Assembly: GCA_947044365.1 (NCBI GenBank)
Contig: OX345636.1
Coordinates: 29,864,466-29,928,465, forward strand
DNA length: 64,000 nucleotides
Reading direction: 5' to 3'
From: Petrosia ficiformis
Taxonomy: Eukaryota > Porifera > Demospongiae > Haplosclerida > Petrosiidae
Under the pieces are notes generated by a model that saw only the letters and a list, made by a program, of their open reading frames with translations, was not told the origin of the DNA and did no database searches. Below, in pieces: positions 23,201 to 38,200 of this stretch; within the stretch, counting starts at the first letter, position 1; each line of letters begins with the position of its first letter. Both the position numbers and the translations under genes were made by a program.

Positions 23201-26200
23201 AGAATTTAATCATTGAAAACTATATTGGCAGATGAGAGTTGTTACTGCTTTATTTTATCAACGAGACAAATACAACAGTACTAACCAAAAACTGCATCGG
23301 AACATTTTTCAACTATAACGGATGTGGCTGTTTCAGCCAACTTGTTTTACAGATTCTAGATAGTTCAAGATAACCATATTTTCACTTGTCTCATGGTGAA
23401 ATGAAGCTAGAAATGTCAAACTTGACATCTTTACTCGGTTTAGTGTAGCTGTAACAATGGGCATTGCCTTCTATTCCCCTTAAACATTGTGCCACTCACT
23501 CGAACAAGTTGACTCAACATTGTCAGCCATTCAGCATAGCTGCCTTGCTTACACGTATTTTATGCACGTATTTTATGCACGTATTTTATGATTTCCATAA
23601 GAATTCAATTCAATTGACAAAGGTTGACACAGCTAGCAGTTGTACACTCTTTCTCCACCTTTGGCAGGGTTCATGTGCAGTTGTACACTCCTTATCCACC
23701 TTTAGCAGGGTTCATGTGCAGTTGTACACTCCTTATCCACCTTTAGCAGGGTTCATGTGCAGTTGTACACTCCTTATCCACCTTTAGCAGGGTTCATGTG
23801 CAGTTGTACACTCCTTATCCACCTTTAGCAGGGTTCATGTGCACTTTATAATACCATGATTCACTCATTATATAATTATAATATATAATTATAATTATAT
23901 ATTATTGTACAGGTATCAATAGATATACAAATGAGCCACAGGATACCGTGAACACAATGAACAGTATTTATAATGATGTCTCATCATTGTAATTTGCATA
24001 ATTATTTGTATACACAGTGTGTAGCTGGAAAACACATTAAAAGAGCAAACAATCACAAACTTTGACTATTAAACAATAAAAGCATTTGTAATTTCTGTGC
24101 AATAAAAACAAGTGATGGATGATGTTAAACTTTGGCAATAATAATAATTATATTATATCCCACAATGACTATTACACTCACCACATTAGGACAGTTGAAT
24201 TTAGTTTTAAACTCTTCATACACATATGTATCATAGCTAGTCCATACAAACAGCAGCAATGTAGTGGGACCCATCAGTAATATAATCAACACTAACAGAG
24301 CTCGATCTGATACATATTTCTGTCAAAAAAGAATATTAAATTACTACATTGGGAAGAAAAAGTGTCTTTATGATTGCTGACCAATAATCAGTGCTGATGA
24401 CGTTTTAATGTCTATGAGACCATTAACCTATTCTACATGTGTATAAGCTTTGTAATGTATTTCAGCTATAACAGGTATTAATTGCAGTTTCCACAAGTTC
24501 TGCTAGTCTGTATGTACATGTAGCTTGGTGTGATGCACTATACCCAATGGAACCCTCTGGAGTGACACAATTTAACTACATATCTTACCAAATTTCGATG
24601 GAAAAGGGAAACTTTGCTGAAAAATAGTTTTGATAACTTACCTTAAATCACTCGACATTCCACAATAATCTACAAGAAGTCAATGAAATTTGGTATCCAC
24701 GAAACTTAATAATTCAGGATACCTAATTTCCTATAAACAGGCAAGTAATTAAAGGAAAAGTGTCCCTTTTCGAAGCATACACTGAACCTGTTGGAAAGCA
24801 ATCATAGGATGGCCCTGTGAACCCCAAAAAATTAAAACTTTAAATTGTAATAATTATAGTAAACATACATGAGTATGAAAACCTCTTTGGTACTTTTGTT
24901 AATTATTTGAAGAGGCAACACCTTATTTTCAAATGCACACTATTCTGCTATTTTACAGGAAAAATGTTAAGCAGAAAAATATATTATAAATGGATGTCCT
25001 ACAGAAGAGACAAGGCATTGATTTGTGAACGACTAATGAAAGTACTAATAGTCAATACTAATCATGTAGTTGGTACTTGGTAGAATATTTTGTCAATTAC
25101 AAACTACATAAATTGATTGAAATCTGTATTGCATGTACTTCGATAAAATTCTGGAAGATGAATAACAGTATTCTAAATGAATTTAGTTTGCATAGTTTAT
25201 TGTTTAAAATGTCACTTAGCTACTATCTTTCCTCACTACGGCAAAGGGATTACACTGTAAAAATGAATTGATTATTTTTACCCTCATTTGGTTACAGGAG
25301 TTTCACTTCCTCCTGAGACTATGTAAATCATTGAGGCTTTCTTGTCTAGGTACATGTAGATGTTTACAAGATAACCATTTATTTCTTTTGATTCTGATCT
25401 AGTATAAAGTACATGCCATAATAAAGAATGGCTAAAAAATGCAATATACATGTAATGTACATGTACTTTAAACATGTTAATCTCATAATAATTACACATG
25501 CATGTGCTGACTTTCAGGAGCGTTACTTGCGAGTATTAGTATAAATTCATGTACATATATACATGTATTTATACAAATTAATTACTCTACAATGAGCTAG
25601 CAGAAGCTGGAATTGGAATACTAATAATACACCACAGGTTGTACCTATATAATAATATGCTACTTACACTGTGTATATAGCTAATTAACAGCAATACAAT
25701 GTACATGTACTTTAAGCATGTAAATCTCCCTACATACATGTGCTGACTTATCAAATATCTGTGGAGTGTGGATTATATCACGTTATTTGCTATTATAAGT
25801 ACAAATTCATGTACATATTTATATTAATTAATTACTCTGAAATGAGCTTGTTGTTTTCGCAGAAGCTGGAATTGGAATACTAATAATACACCACAGGTTG
25901 TACCTATATAATACTATTCTACATGTATACATGTAATTACATGTATTAATCAATTCAATTTACATGTAAATCCCACTACATACATGTTCTGAATTTTCAA
26001 ATATCGGTGGATTACGTCACATTATTTGCTATTATAAGTACAAATTCATGTACATATTTATATTAATTAACTACTCTGGAATGAGCTTGTTGTTTTCGCA
26101 GAAGCTGGAATTGGAATACTAATAATACACCACAGGTTGTACCTATATAATACTATGCTATGTAAATAGCTGCTACATTGTATTAATTAACAAAAGCAAT

Positions 26201-29200
26201 ACAACGTACATGTACGTACATGTACTTTAAACATGTAAATCTCTCTACATACATGTGCTGACTTTTCAAATATCGGTGCAGTTAATCACTTGTTACCCTC
26301 GCCGCGTAGCATAGGCGGAAGGGTACGGTAATCGTTTTGTCTGTGTGTCTGTCTGTCTGTGTGTTAGCAGTTTTTCTGGAAAAATAAAAACATTGACATT
26401 TCAAACGGGGTACTGGTAGACTTCAAATTATACAAGGAAAAAAATAACATAGGAAATCTTCTAAAACCTTTTGGTTCCAAAGTTATGACAATATTTATAA
26501 CTCACAGTTACCGTTTCACGACTTTAAGATGAAACGAGGGCAATAAAGAGAGTAAATATGGACACACAAACACAAGTTATCCTGTTTCATGGCCTGTCGC
26601 TACCCAAGAAACATTTCAAACCAAAAACAATCGAGGTAATGGTTGCTACTACTATGCTACACCACCATTGATGCAAGCTACTTAGCTCCACCTACAGGCA
26701 TGGTCTTGTGCACGTGAATGCTAAACACGTAATAGAGTGATTCGTTTTCACACATTTTCACACATTGGAGACTTTAGAGGTAGACTTGAGAACTTTTTCA
26801 TTGTTTTTCGAAGGAAGACAGAGAATAATATGTAAGATAGATAATTGTACAAATTATACATATATACATTTCTCTCATTGATATTCTTATTTTGTCTTTG
26901 TTTTAATGCCCATAAATGTTTTTCAAATTTATATGTAACAAAAGTATTGTTTGTTTCATACACAAACTTTATTATATTTAGAGTAGTGCTTTGTATCACT
27001 TTGCCACATAGGCGAGGGTCCCGTCCTGACGGCGCTCGTTATTATAAGTACCAATTTATGTACATAATTATATAGGTACAACCTGTGATGTATTCCACAT
27101 CTGCACAAAAACAACAAGCTCATTCCAGAGTAATTAATTAGTTTATTGGGATCCTTTTCTGGTGACTTTGATTCAATTTCATGATATGACTATCAATTGT
27201 AAAACAAAACATTATTTACACTCACCCTTTCTTCAATCCTTGGATTATAAAAGATTCGATAGAGTCTCCAGTTTCTAGCCAGCATTGTCACAACTATCAA
27301 TGTAATTCCAATGTGTACGAGCCATTTGTTTAACTGTGTACAAACATTGTATACAAAGTATTATAAACAACTGCTTTTAGAAACCTTACCCTGATTTTAT
27401 CCACAGTTGTAAATATTACATTCTAGTAAGGCAGTATTTGAGCAAAATATGTGACCTAATTATCAAATACTCATTTGCTATTCTACCATATTATATAGGA
27501 ACTTATGAGGTGAATGGCATTTGGTGACCTGTCATTAATCTTCTTAGATAGTAATACATGTAGATACTAATATTTTAGGCTTTCTATACAAATTGGTCAA
27601 AGATTTGATCAAACTTTGCGTTGAATATAAGGTAACACATCAGCACCTGATATTTAAAAAATTAGAAAGCAGTGGGATACACTATATAGTACAGTAGTAA
27701 TGTGTCAGGATAAGGCATTGATCTCATTACTACAAACCCAGTAAGCTCAAGCTTTTAGGTTTATTATAAACACAAAATCTCACAAACCTCTAGAACAAAT
27801 CAAAGAAAGAATGAAATTTATTATTACCTTAAAGTCTACTTTTAATTGTAATAATTTTAGTAATTTTAGCAACTAACTTCATAATCACTAAAATTAAATT
27901 AGTACATAATATTATATACATGTACTAAAAAATATATTTCGTTGTCATTTAATCTTTTTATAGTCACATAGGCATGGCTCAGAAATTTGCTAAAATTAAT
28001 GCATGCTAATTCTGAGTGTTTAAAAATTGCTAAATTTAGTGGATGCAATTAATTGTAGGCTTAAGGTATTGTGTTGAGGCTGCTGATTAGCTAAATTCCA
28101 ATGTTAAGCATTTTGACTGGATTACAAAACACTTGATAAAGAAAGAGTACCGGAATAATAAGTATAAATGAATGCACTAAAGTGCAGAACCCTCCAACAA
28201 CTTTGCCTAAGTAACATATTGCAACACCCAGGAACACACCATTCGTATCAACACTAAGAAGTCAGTAGTACATCATGAATATGCAAATTATGGAGATAGC
28301 ATGGCCATCAGATCTCTTGAGAACTAGCGAATTTCTGGACAAAATTTCACAAATAGCTGTATAAACACTCGTTAGGACGATAGACAAAGCCCAAGAAACA
28401 AAACTTTAAAGAGACAAAAGTAGTGTTTCTGTGTTTTCTGTTGACATCAGCAAAAACGATAAAATTTCAAGATGGCGACAGATCGACGAGAATTTACACG
28501 GCTGTTTCTCTGCAACAAGACGAGTTCAGAACAAATCGCTTTTATTTCTTACCTGTCACTATACCAATATTCTGCAGATATGCTCAGAATACAGTAAGAC
28601 CTTGCAGTTGTGGAGATCAAGCGGTAACACACAGACACACACACACAAGAAGACTACTATAACCCTCCGCCTACGCGCTTGGGTTAATAACAAGGAGGCT
28701 GGGAATGCATTTACAATCCAATTTTACTTATTCAAAGCTACATACAGTAAGTGTCTCTCTAAGCTTTTCAAGTCATTTTTCAAGAAACAATTTAATGATT
28801 TTCTTCATGATTAAGAATCGTAGTAAAATTTATTGACCATTTCTTACTCACACACCTCACATACAGCAGGAATAACACTTTTTCTTATTGATTTATCTCC
28901 AATGTTGGTTCCTGACATAGACAATCCTTGTAAGAGTGCACAAGGGTAAATCATGATACAACCAATAATGATGATCATATTAAAACGAGGACTGGATGAT
29001 TTGATGTGCCTAATTAAAACAAATACATGTGTATAATGTATACATTGTAGTATCACATCAAAGTTTTGTGAAATAATTATGTGTTAAAAAAGACAGTTAT
29101 AAGTTATTAAGCTTTTTTTTTTGTTTGTAAGTACGGAAGTTCCTATTACTCATAATCATGCATTGTCTGAGTAAATCTGAAACTACAAACCATGTGGGAA

Positions 29201-32200
29201 GCAGAATAAGAATAGTGAAAATAGGTCAAAATGTCTGGTAGTCAAATATATATTTCCACAACTGTCAAATCCAGTGTATGGATACACCAAAAAGCTAATA
29301 TTGTATCAAATGCAATATTTCAATATATCAATATGTATTGCACATCACTACTTCTATAGCCAATCAAAGTAAGAGCAACATTTGTTTAAAAAACATGAGT
29401 GATCTAGTTTGGGGAAGAAACTACTTTCAAATCTTTGTGAACAAAAACAAAGGTTTGAATCATCACACGAGTTATTAAATTTGCAATGCCTGAACTCTTA
29501 CTATGATTGTTTGGTTTTAGAAAGCCTCCTGTCACTATCTCCACTCTAATTCAGTATCATTAGACAATGATTAGTATAATTAATAACAGCCAAACAAATT
29601 GTGATATTGATTTAATCATCAACATGTACAGTTCACACAGGTGTATGAGTGAGATGTTTGATTTGGACCCTGCCAGCTGAGCTGCCTTGGTAGCTCAGTT
29701 GGTAAGAGCATCTGTCTGGAGTGCAGAGTGTCGTGGGTTCGAATCCCACCTGAGGCAACTAATTTTTTCATTTTTCATTTGCCTCAGGTGTCTTTCTTTC
29801 TTTCTTTCTTTCTTTCTCTCATCTCAGTATTATCATATACCAGTAAATATTATATTAATTAAACAGTACAGTACATAGGAGCATACAAATACCGAACAGT
29901 AGAAATTTAATTAAAATATATCTCACTTATTTGCTCTGCAGAGGCAGTTTAGTAAAAACATGACCAATGAAAAAATTATGCCCACAATCATAAGAACTGC
30001 ACCACTAATAATTGCAAAGATACCAAGTTGATTATAGCAGATACATGATTCATCATAACAGGCACCATCAACAGGTGCCTTCCAAGGATTTTCACCTGAA
30101 GGAATGAAAGATTAGAGACTACTTATATCCATATAGAATTGTACATGTAAGTTACATCACGACAAAGCTTAATGGGTGTAGCACATCTTCAATGTGCAGA
30201 AATGGTAAGAAATTGTGAACGGGCAAATTAGGAAAAAAACTATTGCATACACTAAACAAAAGCTTCTCACAGATAGATATAGTTACCACACTATTATCTC
30301 ATAATAATAAGTACCTTTCCAACGATATGGACATGGTAGCGTCAAGTTACTGAGGTTTGTACCAGTAGAGTTAAAGAAAACAAAATGATCAGATGAATTG
30401 AAGTTGAACTCATCACTTTTGGGCAATAGCTTTTCAAATTCACACAGCTCTGGTGGGATTTCAAAGTTGCTGAGGTGTCCAATGTCACATTCAGTTTCAC
30501 CTATCAAAGTAATTAAAAGTAAATTAGAGTAACTAGTCACTTTGAGTTAAACTGAGCTCAAATTCACAGTTTTTAAAGTACACATGGTACATGTACTATG
30601 GGTTCAATCATACTATACAGTACATACAAACATGCTTTCCTGGTTAATTAGTCTATAAGAAACCTTATCTGTATTTCCATAGCCATTTTTTTAATGAATT
30701 TATAACGATTTCAGTTTCAATGTCATTTAATAGTGAATTAACAGGGGTATCCTTGCACAAGCGCTTAGTACCCAGCTTAACATGCCATGTACTGTGCCAA
30801 TGCACTACACACAGCCACCATGTGTACTAGAGCATTATGAGCAGCATTATTAGTACACATCTGATTCTTTTACTCTGTGAGAGAAATAACGTTTCTCATT
30901 GGAAACTATCATTTCATTCTGTGGCTAATAAGCAGCTAGCTCAGCCTCACAGCAAGGGATGACCAAAGCACACGAGATTCCTTAATGGCTGGTTGGGAGC
31001 TATATGATCTCTGATTAGAACACTGTTTCATCTGAGCTGCAGAGCCATTAGCTCTCATTTGTCTCAGTTGTTGTCTATAGTGTAACAGATTGGTGAGCTA
31101 ATACTGAATATTTCAGTAGAAACAAGCTAATGACAAGTAATCAAGCTAACATTTGAATTAATGCTGGGACCGGTACCAATATTGTATATTAAATTCAAAA
31201 CTTCATTAACCGATTAACTGCCATAGACGCCAATTGGCGTCCAACACAGAGGGCGTTGAAACGCCGTGGACGCCAATTGGCGTCTTGGATGCCACACCTT
31301 ACTCTTATACTTATATCTCACGAAAGATATCAGTTAGGGCCCTGATATTTTGGCAACACTGAGAGGAGTTCTTGTGCTAAAAATAATCTGTACTGGGTCT
31401 AGAGGCTTACCATAAAAAAACATGGAGTTTTTTCAGTGTGAAAATTTATCGTGGTTTTACAGTGTGTTTACACTGTTTGGATTATCATAATAATATTTCT
31501 ATAAACAAGTAAAATAAGTATGACACAGAAGACAAAGATATGAGACAAGTGATGTCTTGAAAATGATGGTCAGCAATACTGAATCTGAAGATCTGTTCCT
31601 TCGTCACTGCCTATAGTATTGCAACACCTACAAATAGACAGTGGTACGGTAATGAGTGGTGACATTTATTTTGCCACTGAGGAAGCACAGTGGTTTTATA
31701 TTGCATAATTATATAATATAATTATATACACATATAAATTTTATATATATATCATTTCAATTATAGCAACTAATAATATAGTATAAAGTCACTATATTCC
31801 CAATCATCATTATTTATCAAGTTGCAAAATATTTTTTTTTACATCTAAACATACTTATAACATCCAATAGAGTCATTCACTTACTTTTGATATGGCAAGT
31901 GTCCAGAGACATTTCAGGCGCTCCACATCATTATTTGAGTGTCCAAAGCCTCTGTAATGAGCTTTAAGAAGCTTTCTGGTTGTAAAACAATGGGTAATAA
32001 CACACTTTCAGACAAAAAGAAACATAACTTTCCACCAGATCATCACAGCCCTTCAAGAAAACCATCGTTCGATTCCTCATCACGTGCTCTACAATGTTAT
32101 AATACTGTAAAGGCAGTTTTGACGCTTGCTTCGTCATCTATAGGGGTTTTCCCTGTCTAGTAGAAATTTTTGTGATGCCTTTGGCATTTCAGGGCAAGTC

Positions 32201-35200
32201 AACGCCCACGCACGCGGCTGTTAATCGGTTAAGAAACATATATAGTCATCAAATATTTTCTTGTCAGTAGTCATTTTATCAAGCTTGTGGTGACAGTTCT
32301 GCACCGTGAGTGCATTCTTGATCTTTTACAGTGATTACCATCTTAATTATTTCCTCACCATAGAATTGTGTTATCCAAGCATGACCAAAATCATTGTCTC
32401 TTGAAAAAACATAAAGTCCCTAAACAAAAGAGGTACTTGTCATTTTTCATGTCATTTTCACATGAAAAATACATTTTTAAATACAAAATATCATCAAACT
32501 GAATCAATCACAAGTCTAAATGAAAATGTTGCATTCATACAACTCAGTAAAGACCAGTATACTCATTTTTAACAAGTTGAAGTTCTCTATAGTAAGTTAT
32601 ACACATGTAGATCAATTATTTAATAGTTAGAAGAAGATGAGGCCACATATAGGTATGTACAATAAACAAGTGTATATAGAGAAAAAAACATCCCTATATT
32701 TGCTTTGTGATGACTATGTATTAAGCATTGCTGATGGCACTAGTGTCTCTACCTTTCTGTGTACTCCTGGGGCCTGAAGACGTAAGTGTAAGCCTAATTG
32801 CAGTCTAAATACACAGATGTCTGATGAACTGACTGAGGTACTCCTTCAAGGTTCTAAATGATGACTTCCTCGTGTCTGAAACTCAACAACTTATCATACT
32901 TACTTGTTAAAGATTCTTGCATAATATCTATACTGTTTCTCTGCTATATACAACAGTTATTAGCAGTTTTACATCTCTGAACCTTCCTGGCTGGTCTGTA
33001 GATCAAACGCGCATTCTTTTACGTGCCACGCCATTAATTGACCGAGCCCCCCAGGAATGACGCAACTTCCTTAACTACATATACAACGCATAGTCGTGCA
33101 AGTGACACAAGAAAATATATATATATATTAAATTATTAAACCCCGTGGAAAGCAATTATAGGGATGGCCCTACGGGCCATAAAAAAGCCTGAGCAAGCAC
33201 AATACAGATCCAGAGCATGAAAGCACAGGGGATCTACGGGATATTGCATAAAAGTGTTTATTAATGATTCATACTCACAAACTCACCACTCCTTTACAAA
33301 ATCCATATTCATACATGTGTATATTAAGTTATTTATATGTATATTATGTTAATCAGACTCACAGAAGCTCCACAGTACACACTATTTTCTAAAATATCTA
33401 TCATCATTTTTGTTAGTTCATCAATGTCAGTTCTAAACTCATTTGGTCCCTCAAGAGCTTCACATAGTCCTTCTTTGTCATTGACAAACACTTCATCTCT
33501 CAATCTTTCTATTGCTGCATGTACCAATTCACTATATACTATAACAGCATCATAAGCATAATTTCCTCGAGAGTGTACAAGATACTTTCGGTCCTCTTCT
33601 CTTCTTTCAACTGACTCATCATAGTATCTAACAAACGCAAGTTCAAAACGTTCATGGAACTTTTCCTGTTCTTTCTATAGAAAAATTTCAATTTAAAAGC
33701 AGAAATCTACAAAATGATTGTAATATTGCAGCAGCTGTTTTAGATATCAAAAAAAAGATAAAATTAAAATCTATTCTACCATGCCAATCAGATTGTAGTA
33801 AAAGGGGTTGCTAAGTTACACTGAAACCTACTGAGAATTTGATAAGCGTTCCTGGAAGCTTTGATAAGTGATTTATCAAATCTCCAAGGATACATGTATA
33901 TTTTGTAGGAAATTTCAACATGAACTGAGTATCATTGTCACAATACGTTTTTTCTCTCTATACTATAATTATAATTTGTTCAATAATTTTTATAATGATT
34001 CTGTTGACTAATTATTAGTTTATACTACATGTATGATAACATTCTAACAGTGTGGCACATTAAACTGTACTCTTGGCTCTGCGTAGAACTTGGACTGTAC
34101 AGTAAGTTCACACACACATAACATAATCATTATTACAGTCAAGTTATCGTCTGCAATTATTTTCTTGTCTAGTCATTTTTGTTTCACAATCACATTGAGG
34201 GTGAGGGATCTGCACTATGAGTGCATTCATTATTTGTGGGTTAAGTTGTCTTAAACATCTTGTGATTGAGGCCTCCGGTGAGCTCTGTACATGTAGGTTC
34301 TATTGTATTTTCAGCAATATTCGAACTAAACAATTGCTGGTCTAATAAAACTCTCAGAAGAGTCCAAAATGAGGCTGGGCATGACTGATCTTGCTGATGG
34401 AAGTTGTACTTTCTGTTGGAGGAGAACCCAAAACTGTGTCATAAGCATAGTAGGCTACTTTAGTAGATCTTCCTGTCATTTGTGAAAGAAATTGATTGAA
34501 CTGTTACTAGCTACTAGTCTAAAGCGTCACACTACTGTAGGTCAGTGAGATTACGTATAATGTTGCTAAACACAAACATTTGTTTAGTTACTGTATTTTG
34601 CATGCATCCAGTGCAGAAGATGGTTATATACATTGATATGGTTTCTACTGATTGATTTATCAAACTTGATGTCTTCAGCACTCAGTTTTTTTAGAAATAA
34701 AGCACAATTATAAGCTGATATATTTTACTTTTTAGTTTTTGCTCCCTCAATAAGCTTCCCTGGAAGAGTATATACTAACTATCAAGCACCTCAACACGTG
34801 CATAGCAAATGACTTGAGATAGAAAGTGACTTTCATGCTTGGACGCAGTGCTTGATGCTTTAACAACCACTATCTCAACTGTGTTCAGTTTGATGTAGTG
34901 ATTCGATAGCGATAGTGATGAAACAGGATCAGTTATGTTCAGATGTGTCCAGTTGTTCCCAGGAGTTTTCTCAAAGTCTGGGAACACTAACTTTATCAAC
35001 AAAGTTTATTTTGAAAAAGTCTATTGTTATTTTTGATCCTTGCATATATACATTTACGTTTACAAATAAACATCTGCAAACAGAAATGTGAACACACAGA
35101 CATACAAAACAATTACCATACTGTTCCACCTATGATTCATGATGAGGGTAATTAAATGTCAAACAACAGCAACAATTACATACTACACTACCTACATATA

Positions 35201-38200
35201 GTAGAGTAAATGTTCTCACCTTAGTTTGATTCAGATCGATGAAATTAGAATTAGATTCTCCAACAAATATGACACTCTGTATGGCATCAAGAATTTCTTC
35301 ATCTGAACATTCAACTAATGGACAGTCACAATCATCTACAGAGAAAACACAATACTACATAATGAAATATGCTACAATGAGTTAACAAAATATCCAGTTA
35401 CAGGAATGATAAGAAAAAGTGTTCATATTTACAGATACTCTAAATAGAGGAGAGACATGTACATACGTGTCCCTCCTTTTTAAAGACTCTACTAGGATCT
35501 CCATTTACAGATACTACATAATGAAATATGCTACAATGAGTTAACAAAATATCCAGTTACAGGAATGATAAGAAAAAGTGTTCATATTTACAGATACTCT
35601 AAATAGAGGAGAGACATGTACATACACGTCCCTCCTTTTTAAAGACTCTACTAGGATCTCCATTTACAGATACTACATAATGAAATATGCTACAATGAGT
35701 TAACAAAATATCTAGTTACAGGAATGATAAGAAAAGTACTCATATTCACAGATAAAAGAAACACTCTAAATAGAGGAGAGACATGTACGTACATGTCCCT
35801 CCTTTTTAAAAACTCAACTAGGATCTCCATTTACAGATGTGTTACAGATGTGTCACTTGGTAAAACCTGAGCATGGACTAATACTATTTTTATAGTCGTG
35901 CAGTGTTTCCCCCAAAGGGTGGTAACATGGCGCTCCCTCACCCTTTAATTAAGTTTATCTTGAACAAGATATATTGAGAAAAAAGTATCCCTATGATTGG
36001 TTTGTGGTGTCCAGCATTCAGTAATCATGGCTGACTTTATCATGCCTGAAACACAACAGCCTATTAGGCAGAATAGCTAGCTATTAGTTCCAGTTTCTAC
36101 GTAAGCTACTTAGCTACAAGCAGCTTTCTTTCTGCTGGTTTGTAGAGCTTGAGCGCACATTCCTTTACGCATCACACCCATTAATTGACCGAGCCCCTAG
36201 GAATGATGCAACTTCCTTAACTACGTATACAACGCATACTCGCGCAGGTGGACACACAAAAATATATATTTATATATATAGATTTAACCTTGTGGAAAGC
36301 AATCATAGGGATGGCCCTAAAGGCCATAAAAACACAGTTTTATAAACATTGTTGACCAAACATCATGTACCACTGATGCACTTTCCCACCCTTAATATTT
36401 ATCCTGGGAAATCACTGGTCATGTTTACATAATGGGCTTAATAGTGCTTGAAAATGTGCTTAGCAATCATTGTTAATAAAAACTAGTTTATATTGACAAT
36501 GATTGTTATGCATTATTAATATTATTTGTGTTGTTCAATAGCATTCTTTATAAACTTTATTTGCACATGAAATATTTTATTTTATACCTTCTACTGTACT
36601 GGAATCAGAATAACAGCTACAATTAGACTTATTACGCCACCACTTGTAATCATAATATGATGGTAGTATCCACTGATGCCTTTCAGTTGTCAGCTCTAAT
36701 TTCATAGCCTAAAACAAAACAAAAAGATGTTCATGAAAGTGTTTTCGCTAAAACAAAATTAAATTACATACACATGTATTGTAACAAGATATATGGAGAA
36801 AAAGCATTCTTATGCTTGCTTTATGTTGACCATTAATCATTGCTGATGAGAAAAGCATTGCTTGTTTATCAACTCCTTTTACCTTTTAAAGCTCCTTGCA
36901 TTCATTTTGCAAATCAGTTATAACAGCTAGGAGTTACAAGCTTGAAATGTTTGAATTTGATTATTTGATTCTGTAATGTTCCAATTTTAGGGTGAATTCA
37001 AGACGTGGTGACTGATACACTATAATATTTCAAATTCTTGTGTAAATGAGTAGATTTAATAAAGAATGTAATTTGAATACAATCCACATAACTTTTAATT
37101 TAAGAAGATTCCAATATCATTGCATCAGAAATCAGTTTTCATTCCAAATTACTGTAGGTAGTGTTGTGAATTCCACTATATGTAATGTAATTCTACATCA
37201 TTTCCTACAATTTCATGCAATTTTGCACCATTCCACATCAAAGCTATTTTCATGAATTTTGAAATTTAAAATTCAATGACAATAAGATAACATTTAATGT
37301 TTAAACATTAGCAGTAAGCACTAATAAGTTTTATCCCATGTTCCTTTCTAAAGATTGAATTGCTTTGGAATTGTACGGGAATATGCATTCATTTGATAGT
37401 GTATCAGTTACCACGTCATGAATTCACCCTAAAATTGGAACATTACAGAATCAAATTCAAAAATTTCAATTCCAATGCCCTCTGGTGCAGAGACAGTATT
37501 GTAAGTCTCTGTGACTGAGTTGGTCCATATGTCAGCTGTTAGTGCAACTGACACAACTTCATTACTCAGGATCTCATAGATGTGCTTCTGATATGGTTTC
37601 TAGTTAGCAATGTATGACATTGCTCAGGCAAAGAAAAAAGTATGCCCAAACCTTCAAACTTGACTATATGTGTCACTAATGTATTTCTAATAATTAATTT
37701 CAACATACTATTCAAAAGGGGAGGGGGGAATCCATAAATTCTGAAACCAGTGTAAACACAGATTTGTGTAAAAGCATTTAGAAACCATTAAACCATCTAC
37801 ACACACAGATGCATAAAGAAGGATACCTAATCATCAATATGGAGTGTCTTACTCTAATTCTCAATGTTGTAGATGTTATAATTAATTATTTTTATTTTCA
37901 TTCACAAAAGATGAAATTGGATGAAAGTGAAATCAATAAAACAGATCCTCACCTAATACGAAATGCTAACACAAAAAAAGATTGATGCTTTTATAAAATA
38001 GAGTTTATGTTTTATCTGTTGTATTAGGAGAACAACTAGCAAAGTAATATATGTATTTTCATGTATACACATATATGCACACATAGTGCAAAGCTCATAT
38101 AATTTAATGTACATGTATTTACGTAGTTACATGTACGTGTGCACATAATGATATGATATTTTAGGGATGCACATGGTCACTAAACCATAAACACTAAACC

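Noticed and set aside
23464..23787. 107-codon plus-strand frame
   Set aside because: Its second half is the 41-bp minisatellite read in successive frames, and there is no splice or family support.
28423..28814. Overlapping 79- and 127-codon plus-strand frames
   Set aside because: They lie in a dispersed repeat within a receptor intron, overlap each other, and have no recognisable motif.
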